Below are positions 26,059 to 35,196 of a stretch of 64,000 bases of DNA, one piece after another. This stretch comes from an uncultured Oscillospiraceae bacterium (lineage in GTDB: Bacteria; Bacillota; Clostridia; Oscillospirales; Oscillospiraceae), in the NCBI GenBank assembly GCA_910578735.1, contig CAJTSQ010000007.1, positions 22,531-86,530 on the forward strand, given 5' to 3'. Positions within the stretch are counted from its first letter, which is position 1, and every line of letters starts with the position of its first letter. Under the pieces are notes generated by a model. That model did not search any database, was not told the DNA's origin, and saw nothing but the letters and a program-made list of their open reading frames with translations. The position numbers and the translations under genes were made by a program.

Positions 26059-26808
26059 TCAGTTGGAAATCGGATAAAAATTTCTCCTCATTCCGGAGTA
26101 CGGCAGATCGTCGTGTCCGCAAAGAACAAAGTCTGCGTAGCGCCGGATCAACGCAATGCTCCTCAGCGCCGCCCGGCCATCCACACTGATTCCAGGCTCC
26201 AGGTCTTCATCCATATTTCGGCGCGTTGGGACCGCGTCGCCCGCAAAACAGAGGGTCCCCTCCGCCGTGTTCAGCAAAACAGACTGAGAACCTGGTGTAT
26301 GGCCCGGCGTTTGGATCAGGCGCAGTCCCGGGAACAGGTCGCAGTCTCCGTCCAAAAATCTCCATTGAAAACAGCTGATCTGCTTCTTCCCGTAATCAGA
26401 GGGCTCATAATAGAATTTGTCCTGCTCCGTCAGGGCCTGGGCCGCCTCCCATTCCGCTCTTTGAATATAAAACAGTGCGTTCGGAAACAGATAATTGCCT
26501 CCGCAGTGGTCAGAGTGGAGATGGGTGTTAATTACGGTGTCTACACTGTCCAACGACCAGCCCAGATGTTTTCGCAGTGCCGGCTCCAAATGCTCCTCAC
26601 GGTTTTGTTCAAATTGAAAATAGTCCGGATTGCGGGATGGGGTGGGATTTCTGGTTCCGGTATCAATGATCACCCGGTGCGTTCCGTCCGTGGCCGCCAG
26701 ACTGATATACTTTCCACAAAGCATTCGCCCGCTCTTATAGCGCACCATCATGGACTCCTCCGCCCTAACTCGGCCCAGGATCAGCACGCATACTTCCCAT
26801 TTTGTCAT
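26059..26808 (-). CDS. Metallo-beta-lactamase-fold hydrolase, AHL-lactonase-like
   Basis: A 249-residue MBL-fold protein. The dinuclear metal motif is THLHSDHCGG (near 115), with further ligands in QTPGHTPGSQ, FAGDA and CGHDD. The arrangement (IIDTGTRNP early, then THLHSDH) resembles the N-acyl-homoserine-lactonase family, whose members in Clostridia usually act on unknown lactones or esters. It lies downstream of the alcohol dehydrogenase gene in the same direction but behind a moderate terminator, so co-expression is possible but uncertain. The start has AGGAGG. Confidence 0.82.
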   Translation of the reverse strand: MTKWEVCVLILGRVRAEESMMVRYKSGRMLCGKYISLAATDGTHRVIIDTGTRNPTPSRNPDYFQFEQNREEHLEPALRKHLGWSLDSVDTVINTHLHSDHCGGNYLFPNALFYIQRAEWEAAQALTEQDKFYYEPSDYGKKQISCFQWRFLDGDCDLFPGLRLIQTPGHTPGSQSVLLNTAEGTLCFAGDAVPTRRNMDEDLEPGISVDGRAALRSIALIRRYADFVLCGHDDLPYSGMRRNFYPISN

Positions 26809-26833
26809 GATTATTCCTCCTGGCTGTGTTGTA

Positions 26834-26868
26834 ACAGAAAGTTTCCCGACAGGATTCTGCCGGGAAAC
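26834..26868 (-). terminator. Probable terminator after the distal alcohol dehydrogenase
   Basis: GTTTCCCG pairs with CGGGAAAC around a small loop with an inner CAG/CTG pair; on the minus strand it is followed by a short TTTCTGTT tract. The weak T-run may allow readthrough into the MBL-fold gene. Confidence 0.55.
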
Positions 26869-26890
26869 CTTTTCTGCAACGGTTCAAATT

Positions 26891-28075
26891 TTACAGAGAG
26901 AGCTTATAGATATTGACCACATCCTGCGTGGTGATGGGGAATGCACAGCCCACCTTGTGGCCCTCCATGGCGTAGTCGATGCGGTTGGCCATCTTCCAGA
27001 GGGTGGCCTCTGAGGTGTCGCCCTTCACATACTCCCGAATGGTCTTAGGCATACCCAGGGAGCAGAACCAGTCGGACAGGGCATCGATGCCGGCCCGGGC
27101 CGTGCGGGCGGGGTCGTCGTAGTCGTACTCGATATGGAACAGCTCCACCGCCAGCTTGGCAAACAGGTTGACGTCCCGCTCGTAGACGTAGCGCATCCAC
27201 ACCGGGGTGATGATGGCCAGGCCCAGTCCGTGGGGGATGTTCCACTCGGTGCTCATCTCGTGCTCCATCAGGTGGCAGGCCCAGTCACCCACCAGACCCA
27301 GCCGGAGCAGACCGCTGATGGCAAAAGGTGCCGTGGCCATCAGGGCGCTGCGGGCTGCGTAGTTCTCGGGCTCCGCTATGGCGATGGGCGCCTGGTGCAG
27401 CACCGTCTTCATGCCGGCCAGGAGAAATTCGTGGTTCATGTAGACATCGGGCACGGCGGTGCAGTAGTTCTCAATCAGGTGGGACATGATGTCGGAGGCG
27501 CCGGAGGCCGTCTGGAGCGCCGGAACACTGTAGGTCAGCTCGGGGTTCAGGATGCAGAAATCCGGGCGGACAATGGGCTGGTTGTCGATGGACAGCTTCA
27601 GCTGCTTCTTCTCGTTGGTCACCACAGAGGCGCAGCTGCACTCGCTGCCCGTCCCCGCGAAGGTGGACACCACGCCCAGCACCAGCCGCTCCTCCACGGG
27701 GGCCACCATGCGGTACATATCCCAGACGTCGCCGCTGTAGGGGGTGCCGCAGGCAATGCCCTTGGAGCTGTCGATGACGCTGCCGCCGCCCACGGCCAGA
27801 ACGCCGTCGATGTGTTCCCTGCGGCACAGCTCAATGCCCTCATACACCTTGCTCAGGCGGGGGTTGGGCACCACACCGCCCAGCTCGACCCACTCCAGGC
27901 CAGCCTCAGTCAGATAGCCGCCAATCCGCTCCACCAGGGGCAGCACAAAGGGCTCGCCGGAGTGGTGGATCAGCACCTTTGCCGCGCCAAATTCCTTCAT
28001 CAGCTCGCCGGCACGCTTCTCCGTATCCCGTCCAAAAATAATGTCGGGGATATTCATGATATCAAAGTTGATCAT
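26891..28075 (-). CDS. Iron-containing alcohol dehydrogenase (group III)
   Basis: A 394-residue Fe-ADH/butanol-dehydrogenase-type enzyme. The NAD(P) loop is VGGGSVIDSSKGIA near residue 96. The metal ligands lie in GASDIMSHLIENY, HLMEHEMST and IPHGLGLAI. It reduces an aldehyde or oxidises an alcohol in the cytosol. It is clearly paralogous to the next upstream gene, 22 bases away. Substrate unknown. Confidence 0.9.
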   Translation of the reverse strand: MINFDIMNIPDIIFGRDTEKRAGELMKEFGAAKVLIHHSGEPFVLPLVERIGGYLTEAGLEWVELGGVVPNPRLSKVYEGIELCRREHIDGVLAVGGGSVIDSSKGIACGTPYSGDVWDMYRMVAPVEERLVLGVVSTFAGTGSECSCASVVTNEKKQLKLSIDNQPIVRPDFCILNPELTYSVPALQTASGASDIMSHLIENYCTAVPDVYMNHEFLLAGMKTVLHQAPIAIAEPENYAARSALMATAPFAISGLLRLGLVGDWACHLMEHEMSTEWNIPHGLGLAIITPVWMRYVYERDVNLFAKLAVELFHIEYDYDDPARTARAGIDALSDWFCSLGMPKTIREYVKGDTSEATLWKMANRIDYAMEGHKVGCAFPITTQDVVNIYKLSL

Positions 28076-28097
28076 TGCGCGTTTTCCTCCCTTCCAA

Positions 28098-29297
28098 TCA
28101 GACGCACTGCTTCAGAATAGCGAAAAAGTCCTCTTCCCGCAGCGCGTGCATATCGCCGTAGGCCTCCCCGCCCATGTAGAAGATGCGCTTGCAGACCTTG
28201 TGGAGGATTTCATCTGTCATCTTTTCCTCGGGCACGCCCAGGGCCCGCAGGGTGGAGGGCAGGCCCAGTTTACGGAAGAACACGTCCTCCATGGCCTCGA
28301 TGCCCGCCAGGGCGGTCTTTTCCGGGGAAATCACATTGTAGGGGATGTGGAACACGCTGGTGGCAAAGCGGATAAACAGGTCCAGGTGTTCCTTGTAGAT
28401 GTGCCGCATCCAGCGGGGGGTGACGATGGCCAGGCCGGCTCCGTGGGGGATGTCCCACTCACCGCTCATCTCGTGCTCCAGAGCATGGCAGTTCCAATCC
28501 CCATGGCGGCCGAACTTCATGTAGCCGTTGATGGCATAGCCGCTGAGGAACATCAGCGCGCCTCTGGCCTCGTAGTTGCAGGGGTCCTCCAGAGCCATGG
28601 GACCGAACTTGATAGCCGTTTTCAGGCCAGCCTCACACAGGTGATCGGAAAACTCGTTGTCCCCATCCACGCTGAAGTAGTTCTCGCACATGTGGGAGAT
28701 GATGTCCGCCGTGCCCGAGGCTGTCTGGAACCGGGGGGCGGTGAAGGTGAGCACCGGGTCCAGGATGGCGAAACGGGGACGGATGATGATCTTATCATTG
28801 TCGTCCTCCCAGCCCCGCTTGAGCCGCTCCTCCTCCTTGGTGACAATGGTGGCCTTGGTGGACTCGCTGCCGGTGGCGGCAAAGGTAGACACCACGCCCA
28901 GGGGCAGGGCCGTCTTGGGAACGGCCTTCAGGTCGAAGAAGTCCCACACGTCGCCGTCATAGGGGACACCCAGGGCAATGGCCTTGGCACTGTCGATGGA
29001 AGAACCGCCGCCGATGGGCAGCAGAAAATCGATCCTCTCCCGGCGGCACAGCTCGATGCCCTCATACACGGTGGAGATGCGGGGATTGGGCACCACACCC
29101 CCCAGGTCGGCACAGTAGATGCCGGATTCCTCCAGGATGCTGCGGACCTCGTTCACCAGAGGCTGGATGAAGGGCTCACTCACGTGGTGCAGCAACACCC
29201 GGGTGCCGCCGTGCTGCTTGACCAGCTCCGCGACACGGGCCACGCTGCCCTTGCCGTAAATGGTGTCGGTGGTGCTGCGTAAAACTAAGTCAATCAT
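28098..29297 (-). CDS. Iron-containing alcohol dehydrogenase (group III), second copy
   Basis: A 399-residue Fe-ADH. Landmarks are IGGGSSIDSAKAIALG, TASGTADIISHMCENY, HALEHEMSG and IPHGAGLAI. The frame is open to 29315, but AAAGGAG lies eight bases before the ATG at 29297, which is therefore preferred. The two tandem dehydrogenases share much sequence, so they arose by duplication and may differ in substrate or cofactor. It follows the symporter gene after a GC hairpin. Confidence 0.9.
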   Translation of the reverse strand: MIDLVLRSTTDTIYGKGSVARVAELVKQHGGTRVLLHHVSEPFIQPLVNEVRSILEESGIYCADLGGVVPNPRISTVYEGIELCRRERIDFLLPIGGGSSIDSAKAIALGVPYDGDVWDFFDLKAVPKTALPLGVVSTFAATGSESTKATIVTKEEERLKRGWEDDNDKIIIRPRFAILDPVLTFTAPRFQTASGTADIISHMCENYFSVDGDNEFSDHLCEAGLKTAIKFGPMALEDPCNYEARGALMFLSGYAINGYMKFGRHGDWNCHALEHEMSGEWDIPHGAGLAIVTPRWMRHIYKEHLDLFIRFATSVFHIPYNVISPEKTALAGIEAMEDVFFRKLGLPSTLRALGVPEEKMTDEILHKVCKRIFYMGGEAYGDMHALREEDFFAILKQCV

Positions 29298-29335
29298 AGT
29301 CATTTCTCCTTTCATGTTCCCCCAACTGCTCTGCT

Positions 29336-29357
29336 CCCGCCCCCCGAGGGGGGCGGG
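29336..29357. other. GC-rich intergenic hairpin between symporter and alcohol dehydrogenase
   Basis: A perfect 10-bp inverted repeat (CCCGCCCCCC with GGGGGGCGGG) with a 2-nt centre. No T-run follows in the transcribed direction, so it looks like an mRNA stabiliser or processing site separating transporter and enzyme expression. Confidence 0.55.
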
Positions 29358-29410
29358 AATCGGAGCATATCGGAAAAGGAAAATAAGGGGTTTGCGTGTG
29401 TCAGGCTTCG

Positions 29411-30805
29411 TTACTGGACCTCGGCAGCCTTGTTGGAGCCGGAGGTCATCATGCTGACGATAACGAAGGCGATCAGGCTGGGGATGAACAGGGTAATGGC
29501 GGAGTAGGGCAGGGAGAAGATGCCGAACATCTCCAGCACGGCGATGCCAGCGCCCACAATGGAGGCGGCAATGGCCCCCTGTTTGGTAGCGCCCTTGTAC
29601 CAGCGGCCGCCCAGGAAGGGCACCAGGCAGGCGCCTTCCAGGAACAGGTAGCAGTTGGACAACAGGCCCACCAGGGAGTTGGCGGTAATCGCAAAACCGA
29701 TAGCCACAATGCAGATGACAACATTCAGGCCCAAAGTCATCTTGGACAGCTGCTTATCCGTGACAGAGGGGTTGATCCGCCGGCGGTAAAAATCGTTGAG
29801 CAGCACCTGAGAGAACGAGATAAACACGCAGTCGATGGTAGACATCACCGCGGCGATGACGGCGGTGACCACCAGGGCGGCAAAGACCGGGGGCAGCACG
29901 TTGAGGACCACGGTGAAGAAAGCGTTGTTGCCTTCGGCGCCAAAGTGAACCCGGCCATACATGCCGATGATGCAAGGCATGACACAGACGGGGACCATCA
30001 GCAGGGCGGACAGAAGATGGGCATTCCGGGAGGTGGCCGCGCTCTTCGCACAGGTGATCCGCTGATAGCTCATCTGGTCGGTAAGCACCTGTAGGGAGAC
30101 GGGAACCACCAGTCCGATCAGCACTGCGGGGGCGTATCCGCCAACGGCGGAGGTGTAGGTGGCGGGAACGGTTCCGGCGGCCATAGCCTGCTGGATTTCG
30201 CCCCAGGCGCCGTTGGTCACCAGATAGATGCCAGCGGCCAGCAGTCCCAGGAGAATGACACCGCTCTGGATCACCGAGGTAGCGAAGGCGCCCCACAGGC
30301 CGGAAATCTGAGAGTAGGCGAAGACGACCACCGCGATGACGACGATGCCCAGGTATCTGTTCATGCCCAGAGCTTCAAACAGGGCTCCGCCGGCCATCAG
30401 CTGACCGGCCATCAGTCCGATGTAGGAGAAGACGGTGGCGAAGTTGTAAATCTGAGCGGGGCCCTCACTGTCATAGCGGTCCCGGAGATAGTCGGCCAGA
30501 CTCTGTATGTTGCGCTTGTACACAAAATCGTTCATAATCAGCGGGATAACCAGGTAGGAAATACAGCAGCCGATGCCGTAGGCGATGCCGCTCAGGCCGA
30601 TGGAGGCGCCCTCAGCGCCGCCGCCCACCACCAGTCCGTTGCCGATGTGGGCGCCCATGCAGCCGCCTATCACCATCAGCAGACCGGTGGAACGGCCGTT
30701 ATTCAGGTAGTCGGAGAAATTCTCCGCATGCTTCTTGCCCATCCAGCTGATACCGATCATGGCGGCAAAATAGATGACCATAACGATTACGATTGTTGTT
30801 AGCAT
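29411..30805 (-). CDS. Sodium:solute symporter family transporter
   Basis: A 464-residue membrane protein with about 13 hydrophobic spans, of the SSS (LeuT-fold) family. GGCMGAHIGNGLVVGGGAEG lies in the first inner repeat, and QVLTDQMSYQRITCAKSA and VMSTIDCVFISFSQVLLNDF are family-like. It imports an unknown organic solute with sodium. The start at 30805 has GGGGG nearby; a TTG at 30820 is the alternative. It sits between aldehyde and alcohol dehydrogenases, so its substrate probably feeds them. A related symporter is encoded at 32542-33924. Confidence 0.9.
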   Translation of the reverse strand: MLTTIVIVMVIYFAAMIGISWMGKKHAENFSDYLNNGRSTGLLMVIGGCMGAHIGNGLVVGGGAEGASIGLSGIAYGIGCCISYLVIPLIMNDFVYKRNIQSLADYLRDRYDSEGPAQIYNFATVFSYIGLMAGQLMAGGALFEALGMNRYLGIVVIAVVVFAYSQISGLWGAFATSVIQSGVILLGLLAAGIYLVTNGAWGEIQQAMAAGTVPATYTSAVGGYAPAVLIGLVVPVSLQVLTDQMSYQRITCAKSAATSRNAHLLSALLMVPVCVMPCIIGMYGRVHFGAEGNNAFFTVVLNVLPPVFAALVVTAVIAAVMSTIDCVFISFSQVLLNDFYRRRINPSVTDKQLSKMTLGLNVVICIVAIGFAITANSLVGLLSNCYLFLEGACLVPFLGGRWYKGATKQGAIAASIVGAGIAVLEMFGIFSLPYSAITLFIPSLIAFVIVSMMTSGSNKAAEVQ

Positions 30806-30885
30806 ACTTTTCCCCCTCAACTATAGTTCTCATTTCTGTCTTTGTACGCGCACTTTACTCCGTATTGGCTGTAATCTGTGTCAGG

Positions 30886-32319
30886 TCAGGGGATCATGGA
30901 AACGCGCTTGAGCTGGAAATATTCCTCCAAACTCCACTTGGACTGGTCGCACCCAATGCCGGACTGCTTCATGCCGATGTGCGGGGTGTGCGCTCCCCCA
31001 CCGCCGCCGTTAATGTAGACATCGCCGGTCTGGAGGGTCTCAAACGCCTTGGCGATATCCCGGGCATCATGGCCGAAAAAGTAGGAGGCCAGGCCCAAAT
31101 CGGTGTCGTTGGCCTTCTCCAGCACGTCTTCCAGGTCGGTAAAGCTGCGCACTGCAATGATGGGGCCAAAAATTTCCTCTTTACTGACCCGCATATCCTC
31201 CGTCACATCCCGCAGCAGGGCGGGTGTGATAAAGTTGCCGGCCTCCAAGCCCTGCGGAATCGTGCCGCCGCACACCAGGGCGGCGCCCTGGCCCTTGGCC
31301 TCCTCGATCAGCTCCAGAATCCGGTCTCGGGCGGTGCGGGTAATCATGGGCCCCATAATATAGCCCTCGTCGTGCTTGCTGCCGCACTTGACCTCCTTCA
31401 GCCCCTCCTCCAGCTTGGACAGGTACTCCTCATAGACGGCTGCATGGACGTAGACCCGGTTGTAGTTGGTGCAGATCTGGCCGGCGTTGTCGCACTTGAA
31501 TGCGATACAGTGCCGGACCGCCAGGTCGATATCCGCGTCCGGCATGACAATGACGGGGGCATTTCCCCCCAACTCCATAGAGAAACGCTTAATGGAAGAG
31601 GCGGAGGCCTCGTGCATGGCCCGGCGGCCGGTGTCGCTGGAGCCGATCAGGGTAATCATGCTGGGAATCTTGCTGGTGTTTAGGGCTTTGGCCACCACCC
31701 CGGAGGGGCCGGATACAAAGTTCAGCACGCCCTTGGGCATGTCCATTTTCGCGGCGATTTCACCCAGGTAGAGCGTAGCCAGCGGAGTGTCGCTGGCAGG
31801 CTTGAGGACAATGGGGTCGCCGGCCACCATGGCGGGGCCGATTTTCAGCGCCGCCATGGCAATGGGATAGTTCCAGGCAATGTGGGCCACCACAACACCC
31901 AGGGGACGGCGCTCTACCGTGTGGTACAGCTCGCCATAGGTCTTGCCTGGGGTGTAGACGGTGGTGCCCTCTATGCGCGCTGCCTCATGGACAAAGTAGC
32001 GGGCATAGTCTTCAAAGCCGTAGAGGTCTTCCATGGCGGTCTTGTAGGGCTTGCCGGTCTCGGCGGCCAGCAGCTCCGCAATCTTTTCCTTCTCCGCCAT
32101 GACCGCGTCAATAAACTTGTCCAGCCACCGGGCCCGCTCGCCGATGGGGGTGGCCGCCCAGCCCTTGAACGCAGCCCGAGCCGCCTCCAGAGCTGCCAGG
32201 CACTGCTCCTCAGAGGCGGTGTCCAGCTCCTCAATCACAGAGTTGTCCGCCGGATCCAGGACCTTGACCCGTACCCCAGTGCCCTGGACCAGCGCGCCAT
32301 TGATATAGTGCTTGTACAT
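30886..32319 (-). CDS. NAD(P)-dependent aldehyde dehydrogenase
   Basis: A 477-residue aldehyde dehydrogenase. The catalytic Cys is in NAGQICTNYN and the Glu in SMELGGNAPV; the coenzyme region includes AWNYPIAMAALKIGPAMVAG and GSSDTGRR. It most resembles succinate-semialdehyde or betaine-aldehyde-type enzymes, oxidising an aldehyde to an acid, but substrate cannot be fixed. It is the first gene of the aldehyde/alcohol unit behind a good promoter and a leader with two hairpins. Confidence 0.92.
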   Translation of the reverse strand: MYKHYINGALVQGTGVRVKVLDPADNSVIEELDTASEEQCLAALEAARAAFKGWAATPIGERARWLDKFIDAVMAEKEKIAELLAAETGKPYKTAMEDLYGFEDYARYFVHEAARIEGTTVYTPGKTYGELYHTVERRPLGVVVAHIAWNYPIAMAALKIGPAMVAGDPIVLKPASDTPLATLYLGEIAAKMDMPKGVLNFVSGPSGVVAKALNTSKIPSMITLIGSSDTGRRAMHEASASSIKRFSMELGGNAPVIVMPDADIDLAVRHCIAFKCDNAGQICTNYNRVYVHAAVYEEYLSKLEEGLKEVKCGSKHDEGYIMGPMITRTARDRILELIEEAKGQGAALVCGGTIPQGLEAGNFITPALLRDVTEDMRVSKEEIFGPIIAVRSFTDLEDVLEKANDTDLGLASYFFGHDARDIAKAFETLQTGDVYINGGGGGAHTPHIGMKQSGIGCDQSKWSLEEYFQLKRVSMIP

Positions 32320-32364
32320 TCTGCCTTCTCACTCCTTTGATTTTTTATAGGTTAAAGAAAGCCT

Positions 32365-32408
32365 TTCCAAATAACGCAGTTATTTGGAATCGACAGGGGC
32401 CCCTGTCG
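32365..32408. promoter_or_regulatory. Two stable hairpins in the aldehyde dehydrogenase leader
   Basis: An 11-bp inverted repeat (TTCCAAATAAC with GTTATTTGGAA, 32365-32389) and an 18-bp perfect palindrome (CGACAGGGG/CCCCTGTCG, 32391-32408) lie between promoter and gene. The AT-type hairpin is followed on the minus strand by GGCTTTCTTT, a weak terminator-like tract, so attenuation or mRNA stabilisation is possible. Confidence 0.5.
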
Positions 32409-32450
32409 CGCTTTTCTCTAATCACGATTTGTTATTTTTACTATAAATTT

Positions 32451-32479
32451 ATTATAGCATGACATTTTCTTGTTGAAAA
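32451..32479 (-). promoter_or_regulatory. Sigma-A promoter of the aldehyde/alcohol dehydrogenase unit
   Basis: TTTTCA, 17-nt spacer, exact TATAAT with TGC before it (extended -10). The acyl-CoA dehydrogenase promoter at 39082 has the same TTTTCA-17-TATAAT layout. Confidence 0.6.
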
Positions 32480-32500
32480 ACAGCCCTTTTTTCGCCCCAT

Positions 32501-32517
32501 CACAACTTTTAGTTGTG
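32501..32517. promoter_or_regulatory. Candidate activator site upstream of the aldehyde dehydrogenase promoter
   Basis: A perfect 7-bp inverted repeat, CACAACT-TTT-AGTTGTG, centred about 65 bases upstream of the predicted start, the usual position for a LysR-type activator. The regulator is not known. Confidence 0.4.
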
Positions 32518-32541
32518 CATTGCAATAATCTATTTTGACCC

Positions 32542-33924
32542 TTATTCTCCGGCCTTGGGCTGGGTCAGCAGGCTGACCACGATGAAGATAATCAGTGCGG
32601 GAATCAGTGGGGTTACAGAGGCGTAGGGGATGGAGATTATACCAAACTGATTGAGCAGGGTCAGGCCCACACCCACAACAAAGCTGGCAACGGCACCTTC
32701 CGTGGTGGATTTCTTCCAAAATACTGCCCCCACAATCATAACCAGCGCGCCGGCGTTGATCAGGCTGTAGGCGATGGACAGCAGCGGGATCAGATTGGTG
32801 AACTGCAGCGACACCAGCAGGGCAAAAATACCCATGGCGATTGTGGCTATCGTGGTCATACGGGACAGCTTCTTTTGGTCGTTCTCTGCTGCAGGGTTTA
32901 TCACCTTCAGATAGATGTCGTTGACGATGTTGGCCGCGCCGGCAATCAGACCGCCGTCGCAGGTGGACATCACCGCCGCGCAGATGGAGGCCACCATTAG
33001 ACCCGCCATCACCGGGGGCATCTTTTCCATCAGCAGCTGGAAAAACACTGTGCTCTCGCTGGTATCAGGCCACAGGGCCTTTCCATACATGCCCATCAGG
33101 ACGGGCAGGGCGGCGTAGGCCACCACCAGAAGTGAGGCAACGATAGGTGCCCAGTAGGCGGTCTTCTCCGTCTTGCTGGCCACCGTGCGCTGGAAGGCGG
33201 TGGCGGAGGTCAGGCCAAACAGGGCCGAGGGACCGAACATCATAATCAGCGTCTCTGCGTCGAAGGGGACCAGCTCAAAACTGCTGGCCGGGAGGTTTTC
33301 CGCCATAAAGGAGAAGCCACCCTGGGTAGCAATCCAGATGACCCCCAGGATTGTCACCACAAAAATAACGGAGCTCTGCAGCACATCGGTCATCATGACC
33401 CCCCACAGGCCGGACATGGCGCTGTAGACTATCACAATCAGGAAGGTGAGCGCCGCACCCAGCTCGCCGGGCAGGCCGATATACTCAAACAGCAGACGGC
33501 CGGCCATAATCTGCCCCGCGCAGATGGCTGTCATGGTACAGAAATGCAGGATGGCAATGAGAACAGTGGTTATTTTATCTCCGTAGCAGTCCGCCAGCAC
33601 ATCGGGCAGGGTCAGGTAGCCCTTCCGATAAATCACTTTGGACATGACCACGCCAAACAGCGTAAAGGACAGGGCGGCGCCCGCGCCGTACCAGAGGCCG
33701 CCGATGCCGTAGAGCGCACCGTATTGAGCGCCGCCCACCACAACGCCGTTGCCCAGGTGGGAACCCAGGTAGGAGCCCACCACCATCAGCATGGTCCCCT
33801 GCTTGGCCGCAGTCATAAAGTCCTGGTTGGTCTCGCTGTACTTCCTGCCTCTCAGGCCGACCAGCAGCATTACCGCCAGATAGATCAGCATGATGGCAAG
33901 GATAATGATCGTTCTGCCTGTCAT
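32542..33924 (-). CDS. Sodium:solute symporter family transporter, second copy
   Basis: A 460-residue SSS-family membrane protein with about 13 spans. SYLGSHLGNGVVVGGAQYGA matches the homologous region of the symporter at 29411. AFQRTVASKTEKTAYWAP and VMSTCDGGLIAGAANIVNDI are family-like. It is the last gene of the acyl-CoA dehydrogenase unit, so it probably imports the acid that the CoA transferase activates (inference). Confidence 0.9.
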   Translation of the reverse strand: MTGRTIIILAIMLIYLAVMLLVGLRGRKYSETNQDFMTAAKQGTMLMVVGSYLGSHLGNGVVVGGAQYGALYGIGGLWYGAGAALSFTLFGVVMSKVIYRKGYLTLPDVLADCYGDKITTVLIAILHFCTMTAICAGQIMAGRLLFEYIGLPGELGAALTFLIVIVYSAMSGLWGVMMTDVLQSSVIFVVTILGVIWIATQGGFSFMAENLPASSFELVPFDAETLIMMFGPSALFGLTSATAFQRTVASKTEKTAYWAPIVASLLVVAYAALPVLMGMYGKALWPDTSESTVFFQLLMEKMPPVMAGLMVASICAAVMSTCDGGLIAGAANIVNDIYLKVINPAAENDQKKLSRMTTIATIAMGIFALLVSLQFTNLIPLLSIAYSLINAGALVMIVGAVFWKKSTTEGAVASFVVGVGLTLLNQFGIISIPYASVTPLIPALIIFIVVSLLTQPKAGE

Positions 33925-34007
33925 ACGTTTGTACCTCCTTTGTTTATCCTCACTCTCTGTTCCGCTTCAATTCCTTTCAGTGTCCGGCTGTATTTATGAG
34001 CAAACGA

Positions 34008-35180
34008 TTACACAATTCCGTCCTCTCTCAGCTTTTGAATTTCTCCCTGGGTCATGCCCAGCACGGAGGTATAGATCTCCTCGGTGTTCTCGCCCACCGC
34101 AGGGGGCGCCTTGTACTCCAGGTCCTGGTGCTCCGACAGCTTGATGGGGAATCCCATGAAGGGGACCTCGCCCTCCAGTCCGTGGACCGGTTGCTTGACC
34201 AGGTAGCCCCGCTCCCACAGGTGCTCGGTCCGCAGCAGACGGCCGGGGGTGGCCACAATGCCGCAGGGGATACCGGCCTTCAGGAAAATGGCCTCCAGCT
34301 CGTCACAGCTCTTGCCGTCCGCCCAGGCCTGCACCCGGGCAAACAGCTCCTTGGAGTGCTCCACCCGGAGCATCATGTCGTCGTAGAACCGCTCCTCGTG
34401 GAGGAAGGGGTCGTCGATCAACGTCAGCAGCTTGTGATACATCTGGTTGGGCCCGGCGTGGAAGTTGATCCAGCCGTCAGTGGCCTTCAGGTAGCCGTAG
34501 GGGGCGCTGTCGTCCCCCGCCATCGCCGCCTCGTCCCCGCTGAGGTAGGCGTCTGCGATGGCATCGCTGCGGACCATGGTGGAGCTGGCGATCATGGCCA
34601 CGTCCACATACTGGCCCTTTCCGGTCCGCTCCCGGTCGTACAGAGCCAGCATGGTGCCCATCATGGCATACATGCCCGCCATGTGGTCGTGGATGGCGCC
34701 CTTGCTCCGCTCCACGCGGCCGTCTTCCATGCGTGTCACGCCGGAGACGGCGGAGATGATTCCATCAAAGGCAGGCCGGTCCCTCCAGGGCCCGCCCTGG
34801 CCAAAGCCGCTCACCGATACCATGATGATCCTGGGGTTGATCTTTTTGACCTCCTCGTAACCCAGGCCGATCTTCTCCATCATGCCCGCCCGGAAGTTCT
34901 CCAGCAGTACATCCGACTCAGCGATGAGCTTTTTCAGAATTGCCATCCCCTCGGGCCTGCGGATATCGGCGGTCACACTCTTCTTGTTGCGGTTGCAGGT
35001 GACAAAGAACAGGCTCACCCCGTCCTTCCATGGGCCCACAGTCCGGCTGATCTCGCCGGCCCCCGGCTTCTCTACCTTGATGACCTCCGCACCCATATCC
35101 GCCAGCAGCACACCGCAGAAGGGACCAGAGATGTATCGGGTCAGGTCTACCACCCGGACCCCATTCAAAATACCTTTCAT
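34008..35180 (-). CDS. CaiB/BaiF-type (class III) CoA transferase
   Basis: A 390-residue family III CoA transferase. GVRVVDLTRYISGPFCG and DMGAEVIKVEKPG open it, RERTGKGQYVDVAM is a signature, and the likely catalytic Asp is in GAIHDHMAGMYA. It moves CoA between acyl-CoA and a free acid, as CaiB does for carnitine or BaiF for bile acids. The neighbouring acyl-CoA dehydrogenase, Etf and crotonase suggest it activates the acid substrate of this pathway. It lies 16 bases after the crotonase gene. Confidence 0.9.
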   Translation of the reverse strand: MKGILNGVRVVDLTRYISGPFCGVLLADMGAEVIKVEKPGAGEISRTVGPWKDGVSLFFVTCNRNKKSVTADIRRPEGMAILKKLIAESDVLLENFRAGMMEKIGLGYEEVKKINPRIIMVSVSGFGQGGPWRDRPAFDGIISAVSGVTRMEDGRVERSKGAIHDHMAGMYAMMGTMLALYDRERTGKGQYVDVAMIASSTMVRSDAIADAYLSGDEAAMAGDDSAPYGYLKATDGWINFHAGPNQMYHKLLTLIDDPFLHEERFYDDMMLRVEHSKELFARVQAWADGKSCDELEAIFLKAGIPCGIVATPGRLLRTEHLWERGYLVKQPVHGLEGEVPFMGFPIKLSEHQDLEYKAPPAVGENTEEIYTSVLGMTQGEIQKLREDGIV

Positions 35181-35196
35181 CCCGCTTCCTCCCCTA

